This document shows positions 1-10,540 of a stretch of DNA of 64,000 nt, in pieces (position 1 is the first letter of the stretch; every line of letters starts with the position of its first letter). This stretch comes from Mesostigma viride (Eukaryota > Streptophyta > Mesostigmatophyceae > Mesostigmatales > Mesostigmataceae), in assembly GCA_009746045.1 (NCBI GenBank), contig RPFO01001370.1:62001-126000 (forward strand), in the 5' to 3' direction. The position numbers and the translations under genes were made by a program. Below the pieces are notes generated by a model that saw only the letters and a program-made list of their open reading frames with translations, was not told the DNA's origin and made no database searches.

Positions 1-190
1 CCCTGAGGGGGGTGCTATTTTTAGCAGGTGTAGGGCATAGATATGTGACCAACCAAATTTCCCAAACATTATTTGATATAAAAGCATGCTTGGTTCCAAG
101 GGTGGGCCAGAAAATGTAATTTGGCTAGTTACCGCCACTGCCACAAAGATACCCAAACTCAGTCCGTTTCGGTGGTTCCAGTTGACACCA
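1..190 (-). repeat. Gypsy-associated terminal repeat, copy 1
   Basis: This segment matches the reverse complement of 59,098-59,286 nearly base for base over about 150 bases, with a few indels near the inner end. The shared inner end carries the motif ACGGACTGAGTTTG followed by a TTAACCCTTAAA-like run. The same motif pair also follows the gypsy integrase ORF near 61,105-61,175. It is probably an end piece of a gypsy-type element next to which a LINE lies. Confidence 0.7.
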
Positions 191-209
191 TTTAAGGGTT
201 AACACTGTC

Positions 210-1504
210 ATGGCTGTGTTTGTCGCGCGCCGGTTGATGGAGGAGGTGCGTCGACTTCCCCCTGACAGTTTGCCGCTGGTCTTCATTTTTGTTGACTATA
301 TCAAGGCCTTTGACACGGTCCTCTGGGAGGCTCTTTGGGCCATCCTAGCTCTGGACCGAGTGCCACCAGCGTTTATTGCTGCCATTCGCCGACTGTATGA
401 GGGCTCACAGGAAGTAGTGCGGACTGCGGAAGGCACCACCCCACCATTCCCCCTTCACCACGGGGTGTGGCAAGGTTGTGTCCTGTCTCCATACCTGTTC
501 ATTATTGTCGTGGACCACGTCATGCGCCAGGCACGTGCGCGCTTTACTGCTCGGTTCGAGCCAGGCTTGGACATCCTTAACGAGCGTGGGCACGGCGGGG
601 TTAGCACGGGTTACCGCCTGGCTGACCTGATTTATGGGGACGACACCACCCTCATCGCGCGCCCCGAGCACATTCAGACCTGGCTGGACTGTCTGGGCCT
701 GGAGGCGAGGGCGGTGGGCGGTTGGAGATTAGTGTCAAAACTGAGGCCGGATGGTGATTGGGGCCTCCAGTCGGCCACCGCTGCCGCGCCTGCTCGACGG
801 GACGGAGGTCCCATTCCGCGACCGCTTCAAGCTGTTAGGGAGTTGGCTTCCTGACACTGCCGACGATGTGGACACCCGCATCGGCCTTTCCTGGGCCAAG
901 CTCCGTTCGCTCAACCCCTACTGGCGCTCCAAGGGCCTGGACGAGCACCGCAAGCGCATGCTCTTCAAGGTCCTCGTCCTCACGGTGCTCACGTATGGCG
1001 CCGAGGCGTGGACACTCACGGCAACACTGGCAGCCAAGCTAGACGGCACGGTAACCAGGATGCTCCGACAGGTCCTGAATGTAGGGTTTTCTCAGCGTAG
1101 GTCATTAGAGTCTTTGTATCACGGTATGCCTCGTATTTCGGATGAGATTAGGCAGCGTAGTCCTGATAGCATTTGTAGGACATCTTGCTCGCACCAGCCA
1201 GGTCGACACCGCCCTTGGTCTGGCCGGTCCCCAGCGGCTCGGCCAACCAGGGCGGCATATTTTGACCTGGCCTGGCCCCAAGAACATTCCTAAAAGGGTA
1301 GGGAAACATGCCATGACCTATACCCAGATGTTGCTGGACGACCTAGTGGTCCCAGCCCAGTTTGAGTACCGCATCCCCTCTCTCTCCCTTCTCTGGACTG
1401 CCATGCAGGACAAGAAGCGGTGGCAGAAGATTGTCAAGGCTCACACGCCAGCCCCTGTGGGCAAGCCGCCTCCCCCCAAGAGGAGGAGCCGTTTTGATGA
1501 GTAG
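210..1504 (+). pseudogene. LINE reverse transcriptase pseudogene
   Basis: The reading frame moves from frame 3 (210 to about 715) to frame 1 (about 751-1,139) to frame 2 (about 1,142-1,504), so the gene is disabled. The first part has the palm motif FVDYIKAFDTV with a catalytic Asp, then GVWQGCVLSPYLF, then the catalytic box as LIYGDDTTLIA. Typical LINE RTs have GVRQG and YADD at these places. The second part has the C-terminal thumb-like motif FKLLGSWL and LTYGAEAWTLT, typical of endonuclease-RT polyproteins of the RTE/CR1/L1 type. The third part has FVGHLARTSQVDTAL, the usual C-terminal end, and finishes with a basic tail. The 5' end of RT and the endonuclease are missing. Confidence 0.85.
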
Positions 1505-1610
1505 CGTAGATAGGCTTTTCTAGACTAGTAGATACAGCTTAGAGTTAGGTTAGTTCGATTACGCGGCTTCCTCCACACCACCCATCCAACCTGGAATATG
1601 TGCTACATGA

Positions 1611-1624
1611 TCTCCCAACGGAGA
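1611..1624 (+). other. LINE 3'-terminal hairpin, TCTCC-CAAC-GGAGA
   Basis: This is a 5-bp stem with loop CAAC, followed by ATGTT and an AT-rich tail. Equivalent hairpins with changed but still paired stems lie at 28,371, 31,526 (minus), 32,786 and 44,099 (minus). Confidence 0.7.
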
Positions 1625-1654
1625 CATGTTATAATTTAATTTAATAGGAACTGA

Positions 1655-2050
1655 ATATCGTTAGGTGAAGGGGTACCATGTATTGACCAGCTGGTTACCC
1701 AATGTGTGTAGGGTGATAGGTGATATGTTTAGAAAGGAGCAGTATGTGACCAGAGATCCTTACGGTATTTAATGACGTAATGTACCATGAGTGCTATCAA
1801 TGAACTGAAAGAGACAGCCAGCGCAGGCCAAGTAAGTGAGACACATTAGCCACCGACCCTAAACAAGTCGACCGGCTCGCAAACCTAAAACTTTGCCTTC
1901 ATTTCGGGTCGCAAACTTTAAATTTCACCTTGTTTTGGGGTCGCAAAGTAGTTAGACGCAAAGTGATTTAGACCACTACGGTAGATATTAATTAATTAAT
2001 TAATTGATTAATTAATTAATTAATCAATCGATCAATATGCAATTATACCC
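1655..2050. other. Gene-free spacer with TTAA-type microsatellite
   Basis: I see no gene here. A tract of TAAT/TTAA repeats at about 1,989-2,034 lies directly beside the 3' side of the minus-strand LINE fragment that follows. It is probably that fragment's tail. Confidence 0.5.
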
Positions 2051-2719
2051 CTAGATAATAATGAACAGATATGGGGACAGGACACAACCTTGCCACACCC
2101 CGTGGTGAAGGGGGAATGGTGGGGTGGTGCCTTCCGCAGTCCGCACTACTGGCTGTGAACCCTCATACAGCCGGCGAATGGCTGCAATAAATGCTGGTGG
2201 CACGCGATCCAGAGCTAGGATGGCCCAAAGAGCCTGAGTCCCAGAGGACCGTGTCGAAAGCCTCACGTGATAAAGTCAACAAAAATAAAGACCAGCGGAA
2301 AACCATCAGGCAAAGGCGACGCACCTCCTCCACCAGCCGGCGGGCGACAAATACAGCCATGACAGCGTTACGGCCACTGCCGGAAACCCATCTGAGACTC
2401 ACCCAGGTGTGGGTCCAGCGCAGCGCGGAGCCTGTGCAGCATCATGCGCATGAAGACCTTAACCTAGCGCGGCACTCTGGAGGCAGACACCCCGATAGTT
2501 ACCGGGGTCAGCAGCAGAACCCTTCTTGTACAGCATGACGCGGATGGCCGTCTGCCACTGAGCGGGCGGAGGCTCATCAGAGAGCAGAACACGGTTGCAG
2601 AACGCCAGCAGAAGCTCCCGTACCGCCAGGTCAGGGGCCTTCAGCACCTCTACACAATTTGTAGGGAGGGCGCTACTAATGAGCGGGTTGTGGGTGAACC
2701 CTGGGTATGCCCCCCACAT
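2051..2719 (-). pseudogene. Second LINE RT fragment, minus strand, frameshifted
   Basis: Read on the minus strand, the fragment begins with an RT N-terminal segment (PPAQWQTAIRVMLYKKG, then NYRGV, the usual WR..V..LYKKG and NYRGI region). A frame change leads to VARRLVEEVRRL and the FVD-type palm motif, then LHHGVWQGCVLSPYLF. The second half is nearly identical to the LINE at 210-520, so both are the same family. The fragment stops abruptly after the VLSP box and runs into AT repeats, without the YGDD box or C-terminal part. An internal stop lies in the palm motif. Confidence 0.8.
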
Positions 2720-3533
2720 CCCTCAGGCTCCGGGAGAAGCCTTTTTATTCTCCTGGGAGCTTTGAGGGGGTAGCATGCAACCTACCCCCACACCCGCGGT
2801 CATCATGGCCGAGCGTACAGTCATCTTGGATAGTTCGGATGACACGGAGTTGCTATCTGTGACTCCAGACCTGGGCGAGTGAGTCGCGCCACTTGCGGGT
2901 GAAGTATCCGCGTAGAAAAGTACCTCCTCGGGTACTCCGTGGCATGTGCCTTCAGTGCATGCATGTTCACGCACGTACTTACTTACTCATGAGTGGCATG
3001 CCTAGATATAGCTCTAGCCCTTCAGTCACGCGTGGCTGGCGCTTTATTCAACCTGGAAAATGACGGCCGGTGACATGCGTGCGCGGGTGATGTTGCCGTC
3101 TAACATGGATGCCAATGCAGCCATGAGCATCGATCCGTGTTTTCACCCTTCCCCATAGTGAGGATGGGGAGGACGAGGTCCTGCTTCTCGCGAGCTTCCC
3201 CAGGGGCTTGCGCCACCATCTGGGCTTGGTACCTACGGAGAATCACCCAGATGAGCTAGTTGCCTATCCCAACATCACTGTCGTCGGCAGAGTTAGGCAG
3301 GATGCTGACCAACAGCTTGAACCGCTCCCAGTAAGGGACGGTGCATGCGGAGCCATCGAGCTAGGAGATAGGGGTCCGGTGGAGGGGGGCGGAGATTAGC
3401 GTAGTACTCCGTGACATGCCCCTGCGCAAGTACTTATGAAAAGACATGTGCATGAGCTGGGGTCACTGCCAACAACCTGCCAGGAGTCGAAGTGCAAGTG
3501 GCCTGCTGCATGGCACATTCCTGATAGATTTAG
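2720..3533. other. Intergenic, with LINE-tail-like motif twice
   Basis: There is no supportable gene. The block around TACTCCGTGRCATGCC with AGTACTTACTTA downstream occurs at about 2,933-2,988 and 3,400-3,438. It occurs again at about 32,733-32,780, just before a LINE 3' hairpin, so these are probably fragments of LINE 3' regions. Confidence 0.4.
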
Positions 3534-3614
3534 AATAAGTGGAAGCATACATGTGACACTAATTGACATGCCCGGAGGCACGCCGTTCAAGGCCCTTCAT
3601 GAAGTACGTTGCCC
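3534..3614 (+). repeat. Direct repeat A, copy 1 (81 bp)
   Basis: Essentially identical to 4,117-4,197. It starts AATAAGTGGAAGCATACATG and ends at GTACGTTGCCC. Flanks differ on both sides. Confidence 0.9.
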
Positions 3615-3650
3615 TAGAGGCAACCAAGACAAGCTGGGTGGGTGGGTGGG

Positions 3651-4071
3651 GAGCAAAGAAAGAGGCCGACAAAACCAGCCAGAGCGGCTTTTAGTCGCAA
3701 AACCTCCCTTATCCCTAGCTAACTGACGTCATTAAACCCTTATGTTTAGTGGATGCTAGTAAGACGCTAACCGTACAGACCGGGGGTAGAATATCCCGAA
3801 TCTGCACGGCTAGTATTAAATAATGCGTAGGTTGTTCTTTTCAGGGGCACTGCACCTCACGCCCCGTTCCGCCCGGGTATAATCAACCCAAGCGCGGAAC
3901 GCACATTTTATTTAATTCATTTTTCAACCATGCACTATATTGCATCTACTAATCACAAAAGCTCTAGCCAAACAGCTACGAGTAAACACTGCGACCTATA
4001 AGCCGCTCATCCAGCGGCCTCTTGTTCCCGCATTCACGTATAGAAGAAACTCCGTTCAAAGAACCCCGATT
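3651..4071 (+). repeat. Direct repeat B, copy 1 (421 bp)
   Basis: Identical as far as I can read to 5,034-5,454 (offset 1,383). It starts GAGCAAAGAAAGAGG and ends CCCCGATT. The length suits an LTR pair, but there is no TG...CA end, no primer site and no coding capacity in the 962 bp between the copies. Confidence 0.9.
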
Positions 4072-4116
4072 CATGTCCCACGTAGCTCCCACAAAAACCA
4101 GCATCTTCATTAAAAC

Positions 4117-4197
4117 AATAAGTGGAAGCATACATGTGACACTAATTGACATGCCCGGAGGCACGCCGTTCAAGGCCCTTCATGAAGTACGTTGCCC
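4117..4197 (+). repeat. Direct repeat A, copy 2 (81 bp)
   Basis: Second copy of 3,534-3,614. It lies 45 bp after the end of repeat B copy 1, so the order is A1-B1-A2-B2. Confidence 0.9.
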
Positions 4198-5033
4198 AAT
4201 CACCCCCGCCCTGGCTTTCCCTTGAAGCCGCACTCCACCTTGCTCGTTGTCACAAGTGACCGCCCTGCCGCAAAACGGGAGCCCCCCACATCGGGAGGCG
4301 TGTGCCCGGCGGCTGTGGATGCATGGCCAGGCCCCAAAAGGCCCAGCGCATTTGCACTGCGATTGCGCACGGCCAGCCTATCATGACCCCTCTCGGGGCC
4401 CCGAGTCGGTACCGCTATGGCCGTCTCCCCATAGACCCGGGGTGCTTCGAGAAAAAACGTGGACCTAGCCCAGGCCCCGCCAGCCCGGATGCCCGAGGCC
4501 ACAGCCCCAGGCACCTGGCTGAACGAGAGTCCGTTCAGCCAAGACCGCATTCCCCCCCGAGGTTTCTATGCGTGGGGAAAAAATTTCTAGCTTAGACGCT
4601 TTTCCCATCGCCGTCCCCAGCCCCAACCACCCCCCCCTCGGCGGAAGGCAATTGCAAAGTTTGCTGGCCAGCAGCAATTTCCGAAGAAAAAGCCGCAGGC
4701 CGCGGACCGAGACACGGGTCGCCAGTGCCAGCCATCCGGCTCCAACCCGGGGTGCAAGCATCCCCAGGTACGGAGCACCAGCTCGCGCACTGGGCCGACC
4801 AAGCGACAGTTGAGCACCTGTCACGGCATCCGGCCCACCAAAGACCCCAAGCTGGGGAAAAGGTGCGGACCGGAGGTAATCTTTTTCTTTTCTTTTAGTT
4901 AACCGGGCGAGGAACTACGCCTGGCCGGTTAACAACTGGAAGTCTCACCACTGGCCAAGTGGCCAGTGCAACCAGTGCTTTTGGGATTTTGCTCCGCAGC
5001 ACCCATAGCTGCGGCTGCCGCCGCAACGACAAC
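4198..5033. other. GC-rich spacer between repeats, no gene recognised
   Basis: Several overlapping open frames exist on both strands but none has a recognisable motif. Their composition fits GC-rich non-coding DNA. Confidence 0.4.
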
Positions 5034-5454
5034 GAGCAAAGAAAGAGGCCGACAAAACCAGCCAGAGCGGCTTTTAGTCGCAAAACCTCCCTTATCCCTA
5101 GCTAACTGACGTCATTAAACCCTTATGTTTAGTGGATGCTAGTAAGACGCTAACCGTACAGACCGGGGGTAGAATATCCCGAATCTGCACGGCTAGTATT
5201 AAATAATGCGTAGGTTGTTCTTTTCAGGGGCACTGCACCTCACGCCCCGTTCCGCCCGGGTATAATCAACCCAAGCGCGGAACGCACATTTTATTTAATT
5301 CATTTTTCAACCATGCACTATATTGCATCTACTAATCACAAAAGCTCTAGCCAAACAGCTACGAGTAAACACTGCGACCTATAAGCCGCTCATCCAGCGG
5401 CCTCTTGTTCCCGCATTCACGTATAGAAGAAACTCCGTTCAAAGAACCCCGATT
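5034..5454 (+). repeat. Direct repeat B, copy 2 (421 bp)
   Basis: Second copy of 3,651-4,071. It is followed by about 180 bp of ordinary sequence and then a G-rich tract at about 5,618-5,641. Confidence 0.9.
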
Positions 5455-5702
5455 TGGGCTAACAAAAGAAACACCATTAATAAATTTTGGATCCCTTCCA
5501 ATTACTCCACACAATACATTTTAGCACTATGCGCTGCAAACAACACATCTAGTGCCACTCTTGGGTCTGAGGTCATTCAGTGCCACAAGAACCACGTGAA
5601 TAGCTCAAAAAGGAAACTGGGGGGGTGGGGGGGGGGGGGGCGATTGAAGACAGCATTCCCCCCTGGCCCGCAGCATGGTGTGCGCTAGCCATACTGCGGC
5701 AT

Positions 5703-6245
5703 TTAGACGTTAATTTTGTTCCCCGCCTGAATGCGGGGTGACGGTGGCCTGCAGTCCAGCACGGCCAAGGCCACCTCCTCGATCACAGACACGGCGCTTG
5801 GATCGACAAGCGCAGGGTCAGGGGTGCTCTGGCGCAACCTGGGTGTACCAGCTGAAGCATCTGCAAACTTTGTTGTGGCAGCCCCGGGGCCCCTGGGCGA
5901 CAACTGTGCGACACCGGCTGCAGACTCTCCCTCGCTAGTGGTATGGGTAGAAACGGTGCCTGCAGGCCCACTTTCTTTGGCCGGCGTGGTGGAAGCGGCC
6001 ACGGCATCCAAGGGCGGTGGCGTATATGTCGACGCTGCTGGCGCTTCCCCCACATGTTCCGGCAGCACAGGCGAGGGCAGCAGCCCCGACCGCAGGTTGC
6101 AGTTGGGTGGCGCGTTGGCGGCCGACTGCAGCTGGTTTTGCTCGAGCGTGCGCGCCTCCTCCTCCACCATGGTCTGCAGCGCGCGCTTGGCGAAGACGGT
6201 GCCCCCCACCAGGATGATCGCGCACGCGGTGATGCCCACCACCAG
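5703..6245 (-). CDS. TVP38/TMEM64 last exon
   Basis: The exon opens with a membrane helix, LVVGITACAIILVGGTVFAK, then RALQTMVEEEARTLEQNQL, which fits the C-terminal end of TVP38-type proteins (helix then AKKAL-like motif). About 135 residues rich in Ala, Pro, Ser and Thr follow, likely disordered and cytosolic. The stop is at about 5,703. The reading frame is open upstream of 6,245 (to 6,314), but the pyrimidine-rich run and CAG at 6,246 make the splice acceptor the better start. Confidence 0.7.
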   Translation of the reverse strand: MVVGITACAIILVGGTVFAKRALQTMVEEEARTLEQNQLQSAANAPPNCNLRSGLLPSPVLPEHVGEAPAASTYTPPPLDAVAASTTPAKESGPAGTVSTHTTSEGESAAGVAQLSPRGPGAATTKFADASAGTPRLRQSTPDPALVDPSAVSVIEEVALAVLDCRPPSPRIQAGNKINV

Positions 6246-9200
6246 CTGCACCCAGCAACGAGGAGAGGGCATGGCCAGCCGCAAGGCACATGGCAGGGGG
6301 GTCAGTGACACCACGATGAGTCATGCACAAACAGGAGAGACGGGCTCCATCTTGCGATGGTGATTTTTGGGGCCGATGAAACTAACACCACGGGATACAC
6401 CGAATTGGACAATGCTCGCAACGCAGCATTCTTCTGTGTCCTGGCGCATACTGAGACGTCCACCCTACACAATACGGCTGTACGTGTTCCTCCTTAGATC
6501 GTCCTCCAGCACAGTGCCAGGTCCCCCTGCCACCCACCACAACGACAGACGCGCACACATTTAGTGCACACCACCACCCGAGGGCCCCCGTGTTTCCTAC
6601 GTTGATTTCCTACGTTGGTTGCTCAACAGCAGACGGATGGCCATCGACACCAGGCAGCGACGGGTGCATACGCGCGGCGGCGCAGGACGGTGAGGGCAGG
6701 CTTGTGGCGCAAAGCCAATGAAGAGCTCGCAAGGGGACACGGCGATAAGACCAGGAAGAATCACGAGGCAGAGGCTGTGAACCAGAGCCTGCCTTCCAGA
6801 CAGCCAGGCAGCCAAGCAGAAGCACTGTCTACACGAGCCGACGGTTGCGCAAGACCCGTCCCAGCGACCGCACCACGCGAGCGCCCGCGCGCATTGTGTG
6901 TTGCGTTCACTTGTAACGCACGGTCGATGCATACAGCGCGATGCGTTCGCGATCACGTGACGGTGCGCAGAAGCCACTCTCCTCTTCGCAATCATCCATC
7001 CCCTCCCTCCCCTCCCTCCCCTCCCTCCCCTCCCTCCCCTCCCTCCCTCCCTCCCCTCCCTCCCCTCCCTCCCCTCCCTCCCCTCCCTCCCCTCCCTCCC
7101 TCCCTCCCTCCCTCCCCTCCCTCCCCTCGCTCCGCTCGCTGCCCTCGCTCCCCTCGCTCCCCTCGCTCCCCTCCCTCCCCTCCCTCCCCTCCCTCCCCTC
7201 CCTCCCTCTCCCTCCCTCCCTCCCTCCCCTCCCTCCCTCCCTCCCCTCCCCCCTCCTCCCTCCCCTCCCTCCCCTCCCTCCCCTCCCTCCCCTCCCTCCC
7301 CTCCCTCCCCTCCCTCCCCTCCCTCCCCTCCCTCCCTCCCTCCCCTCCCTCCCCTCCCTCCCCTCCCTCCCTCCCTCCCCTCCCTCCCCTCCCTCCCTTC
7401 CATCCCATCCCTCGCGTCACCATGGCACCACCCGCCAGCTGGCGCCACATCCCCTCCAACACACCCATGTCCGGCGAAACCTCCGCATGGTCCACCCCCA
7501 ATTCTACCCCCCCAACCCCCACATGGTGGCGACCCATCCCCGGAATGCGCACGGCACGCGCCTGCACAACCTGCACCCATGCGCACGGCACGCACCTGCA
7601 CTATCTGCATCTTGTTCATTCCCCCGCCGTGTGCCAGAGCCGCAATGTCCTGCCGCCCCGCGCCGCCCACGCGCCACAGCGTCATGCAGGGCAATACACG
7701 GACGCGCACGCTCACAAAAGGGAGCAGAATAGACACACGTGAGGCAACACACCATTCATGCCATTCATGACCAGAAAATAGGACACGCCATTCATTTCTA
7801 GAAAACAAGGATGTGTGGTGAGGCAGTGGGATACTCGGCCAGGCGAAGGATGTGCAAACGGTGCAGCCGCACAGGAAGACCACTAGATGCCAGCAGGGGG
7901 CCACTAGATACCAGGGCAGACATGATTTGCTGAGGAACCCAGCCATGCACAGCCCCTTAAGTGAGCAACACGGGCAGCAGTGGCCACAGCAAGCACCTCT
8001 CAACCACAGATATGCGAGGGCTTGCCACCGTGCCCATCCCTCCCACCCCTCCGCCGTGCCTTCCCTTGCCATGTGGAGGCATGCGAGCAGCCATGGCAAG
8101 CGCTGACCCATGCAATGCGGTGAGCAGGCAGAGCCAGCACCTCGCCCCTGGCCCCTTGCCCAGTGCCCCTGCCCCCTGGCCCCTGGCCTGTTACCCGTTG
8201 CCCGTTGCCCCATGCCCGTTGCCCCTGGCCCGTTGCCTCTCGCTCCTAGCCTCTGGCCCGTTGCCTCTTGCCCCTGGCCCCTGGCCCCTGGCCCTTTGCC
8301 CCTTGCCCCTTGCCCCATGCCAAATGCCAGATGCCAGATGCCAGATCCCCCTTGCCCATCTCCCCTCGCCCCTTGCCCCTCGCCCCTCGCCCCTCGCCCC
8401 TTGCCCCTCGCACCCTGCCCCTCGCCCCTCGCCCCTCGCCCCTCGCCCCTCGCCCCTCGCCCCTTTCCCCTGGCCCATCGCCCGTCGCCCGTCGCCCCTT
8501 GCCCGTTGCCCTTTGTCTCCTTCCCCTTGTCCCTTGCGTCATGGCTGACAGCCATTCTGCACGCACCTCGAGGATAATGCCTGTGTACAGCGCCACAAAC
8601 AGTTCAGGCCAGTTGCCGATGGATCCAATCATAAAGTCCCGGTAGGACACCGTGGTGCCCGCGCACGCGTAGTTGATGGCCGTGTAGGGAACGGGCGTCA
8701 GCCGCAGCAGGAAGATGCCACGGATGGGCGCGCGCCGCTCCACCATGGAGATGACCGTCTTGAGCTTCTTCTTCTTGTCCAGCCACCGCTGGACGCGGGC
8801 GTGCAGCCAACGCCGCCCCGCCCAGAAGGCGAGCGACATGCCCACCGTTGTGCCGATGATGCAGATGAGCATGCCGAGCGCGTACCCAAACACGATGCCG
8901 GCGAGCCAGAGGAAGGGCGCCGACGTGACGAAGATGACGGGCGCAATGAACAGGCAGCCCATGATAAGGAAGGCCATCTGAGGTCTGGTAAACGTGTTCT
9001 CCGCCCACGTGAGCGCAGGGATGACCACATCCTCGACGATTACCGGCCAAAACTGCCAGATGAGAACACCTACGCCGCCAAGAACTACCAGAATTAAAAT
9101 GATCCATGCCAATCGAATAGCACGTTTTCGCCGGCGCTGCCAGATTTCTGCAGCATCGGACTCCACTGGTGCTGACAATTGTGTGTTTGGCTGGATGAGC

Positions 9201-9310
9201 TGAGGTTCCGCGACGACGTTCTCGCCGCATTGGCTACCTGGTGGTGAAGGGAGCCATTCCTCATAATCCGTCACGTGTTCGAGTTCAGGATACCCAGGAA
9301 CGTGAGGCAT
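5703..9310 (-). CDS. TVP38/TMEM64 family (SNARE-associated, VTT domain) membrane protein, gene span
   Basis: This is a minus-strand gene with at least two exons, 9,310-8,567 and 6,245-5,703. The donor (CGAG|GTGCGT at 8,567/8,566) and acceptor (GGGTGCAG|CTGGTG at 6,246/6,245) are both phase 0. The first exon carries the VTT/SNARE-associated core; the last supplies the final membrane segment and a long low-complexity tail. Known relatives are multi-pass proteins of the Golgi or endosomal system, some acting as scramblase-like lipid transporters. A small middle exon may be missed in the 2.3-kb intron, because family members usually have a loop between these two parts. The intron holds two G-rich (coding strand) tandem arrays. 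Confidence 0.8.
6998..7402 (+). repeat. CCCTC-type pyrimidine microsatellite in TVP38 intron
   Basis: An almost pure run of CCCTCCCT/CCCCTCCC, about 400 bp. On the gene's coding strand it is GGGAGGGG, a purine-only run able to form G-quadruplex or triplex structures. It creates long false ORFs on both strands. Confidence 0.95.
8148..8536 (+). repeat. Degenerate heptamer array CCCCTNG in TVP38 intron
   Basis: About 55 copies of a 7-bp unit (CCCCTCG, CCCCTTG, CCCCTGG) start about 30 bp downstream of the exon 1 donor in transcript sense. The first half is more mixed; the part at 8,385-8,465 is nearly pure CCCCTCG. Confidence 0.9.
8567..9310 (-). CDS. TVP38/TMEM64 exon 1 (VTT domain core)
   Basis: This exon has 248 codons from the ATG at 9,310 (MPHVPGYPELEHV). 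An acidic N-terminal region of about 55 residues is followed by a basic stretch (WQRRRKRAIR) and a first membrane helix (LAWIILILVVLGGVGVLIW). Further hydrophobic segments are MAFLIMGCLFIAPVIFV and LWLAGIVFGYALGMLICII. The conserved VTT signature follows: GRRWL, then RAPIRGIFLLRLTPVPYTAI, then NYACAGTTVSYRDFMIGS and GNWPELFVALYTG. The reading frame continues past the donor into a glycine/arginine repeat that is intron. Confidence 0.88.
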
Positions 9311-10540
9311 TCTATAACATCCACCAGCGCACAGGTAGAATTGTCACAGCACCAAAAGTATAGCAAGCAATCTCTATCCCCTCCCTCCTCCGTCCTTCAA
9401 TGATGATTTGTTGCCGAGCCCTTGTTGCTTTAAGTCCTGTGACTAGCGTTTACATCAACGCTCCGTTATTACACGAAAAATCGTCATATTGTGGCTGACA
9501 ACTGCGCAGCTACGAAGACTAAGTTCCAGTTGAACAGCGCGCTATAAAGAGCGGAATGCCGTCAAGTGCCAGCCCTAGTGATCGCCATTATCAGTTACAT
9601 ATCTATGGATCGCCAAACTAGCGGACATATAATAGCACAATTCTAAATCCTTGTCCGTATTCATTGAATTCACTTGAGCCCGGCCCAAAATGTAGAAATT
9701 GCTTGCTTGGACGCTGACAAACAAACGCTGCAAAATTTAACGGGAAGCAGCAAGGGAAGCAGCGTTGAAAGCTCAAGTCGGGCTCGGAGGACTGACTTTT
9801 TTCTTTTTTTCTTTGGGTTTGAGCCTGGTTTGAGCCTGGTTTGAGCCTGGTTTAGGCCAGTCCGCGAGGTTGAGCTGGCGAAAGCACGCGCCCGGGACGG
9901 GCGACGGAAATTTCGGGCAAGTCCTGGAGCAATCACGTACAGAACTGTACTAACGGTAGTTGCTAATTATAATGAGTGAGGCAGGGTGGAGGTAAGTGAA
10001 GAATGCCACATGGGCGGCGTGGGATCTAAAGTGTTGGCCTTTCTGACACCGGGCCTTTTGTCAGCGTTAATTCCCACTAAAGATTCTCTGCTGCTCATGT
10101 GCGGCGTAGGACACAACAACAACTACTACAGCAACTAAGACAGCGTTAATTCGGTGTACGGGTATCACAGGGCGCATTCTAAAGATATCAGAATCGGGAG
10201 GAATCTTAGTCGACTATTCGTTGACTACAGAGAATAGTAGCTTAGATGTAGATTATTCCAGCTCGTTTACTAGGAGTATCATCTAGTGTTAGACGAGACG
10301 AGGCTGGGGACAGAAAGGGCGATGTCTTTCTTGATATGGTGCCGTTGGACAAAAAAAATGATTTTAGCAGCCATCGCGAGCGGCAGGCATATAATTACCA
10401 TGTCACATCCTGGTCACATTGATTTTCTCGTGCAATCTCTCGAAATGACAGCTGGTAATCACTGTCGAAAGCTAATACTTACTTGCAGCGGGTACGCCAT
10501 GCCTAATTAATGGACAATTTTAGAAAAATGGGGAGAAGAC
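9311..10540. other. Divergent intergenic region between TVP38 and formin genes
   Basis: About 1.2 kb with no defensible gene. It should hold the promoters of both diverging genes, but I see no clear TATA box I would stake a claim on. A short tandem repeat TTTGAGCCTGG occurs three times at about 9,824-9,855. A block at about 10,083-10,133 is shared with 43,889-43,942. Confidence 0.5.

Larger units (their letters stand above)
195..1650 (+). mobile_element. Decayed non-LTR retrotransposon (LINE), RT to 3' end
   Basis: This is a 5'-truncated LINE. It contains the reverse transcriptase fingers/palm, the thumb and C-terminal region, a 3' untranslated region starting with TAGCGTAGATAGG at 1,502, and a 3' end made of a small hairpin (1,611-1,624) followed by an AT tail (1,628-1,645). 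The coding part is broken by at least two frame changes. The 3' end resembles those of the ORF1-only elements at 28,371 and 31,526, so they are probably one family. Confidence 0.8.

Noticed and set aside
3396-4225. Short frames sharing MNGVPPGMSISVTCMLPL
   Set aside because: The shared peptide simply reflects direct repeat A; there is no domain and no splice context.
3651-5454. A complete LTR retrotransposon with 421-bp LTRs
   Set aside because: No TG/CA ends, primer site, polypurine tract or coding sequence between the repeats; kept as direct repeats only.
6597-8555. 652-codon minus-strand frame and plus-strand Pro/Ser-rich frames
   Set aside because: Produced by the CCCTC and CCCCTNG arrays inside the TVP38 intron.
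9670-9936. 88-codon minus-strand frame with GLNQAQTRLKPG
   Set aside because: Built on an 11-bp tandem repeat; no similarity or splice signals seen.
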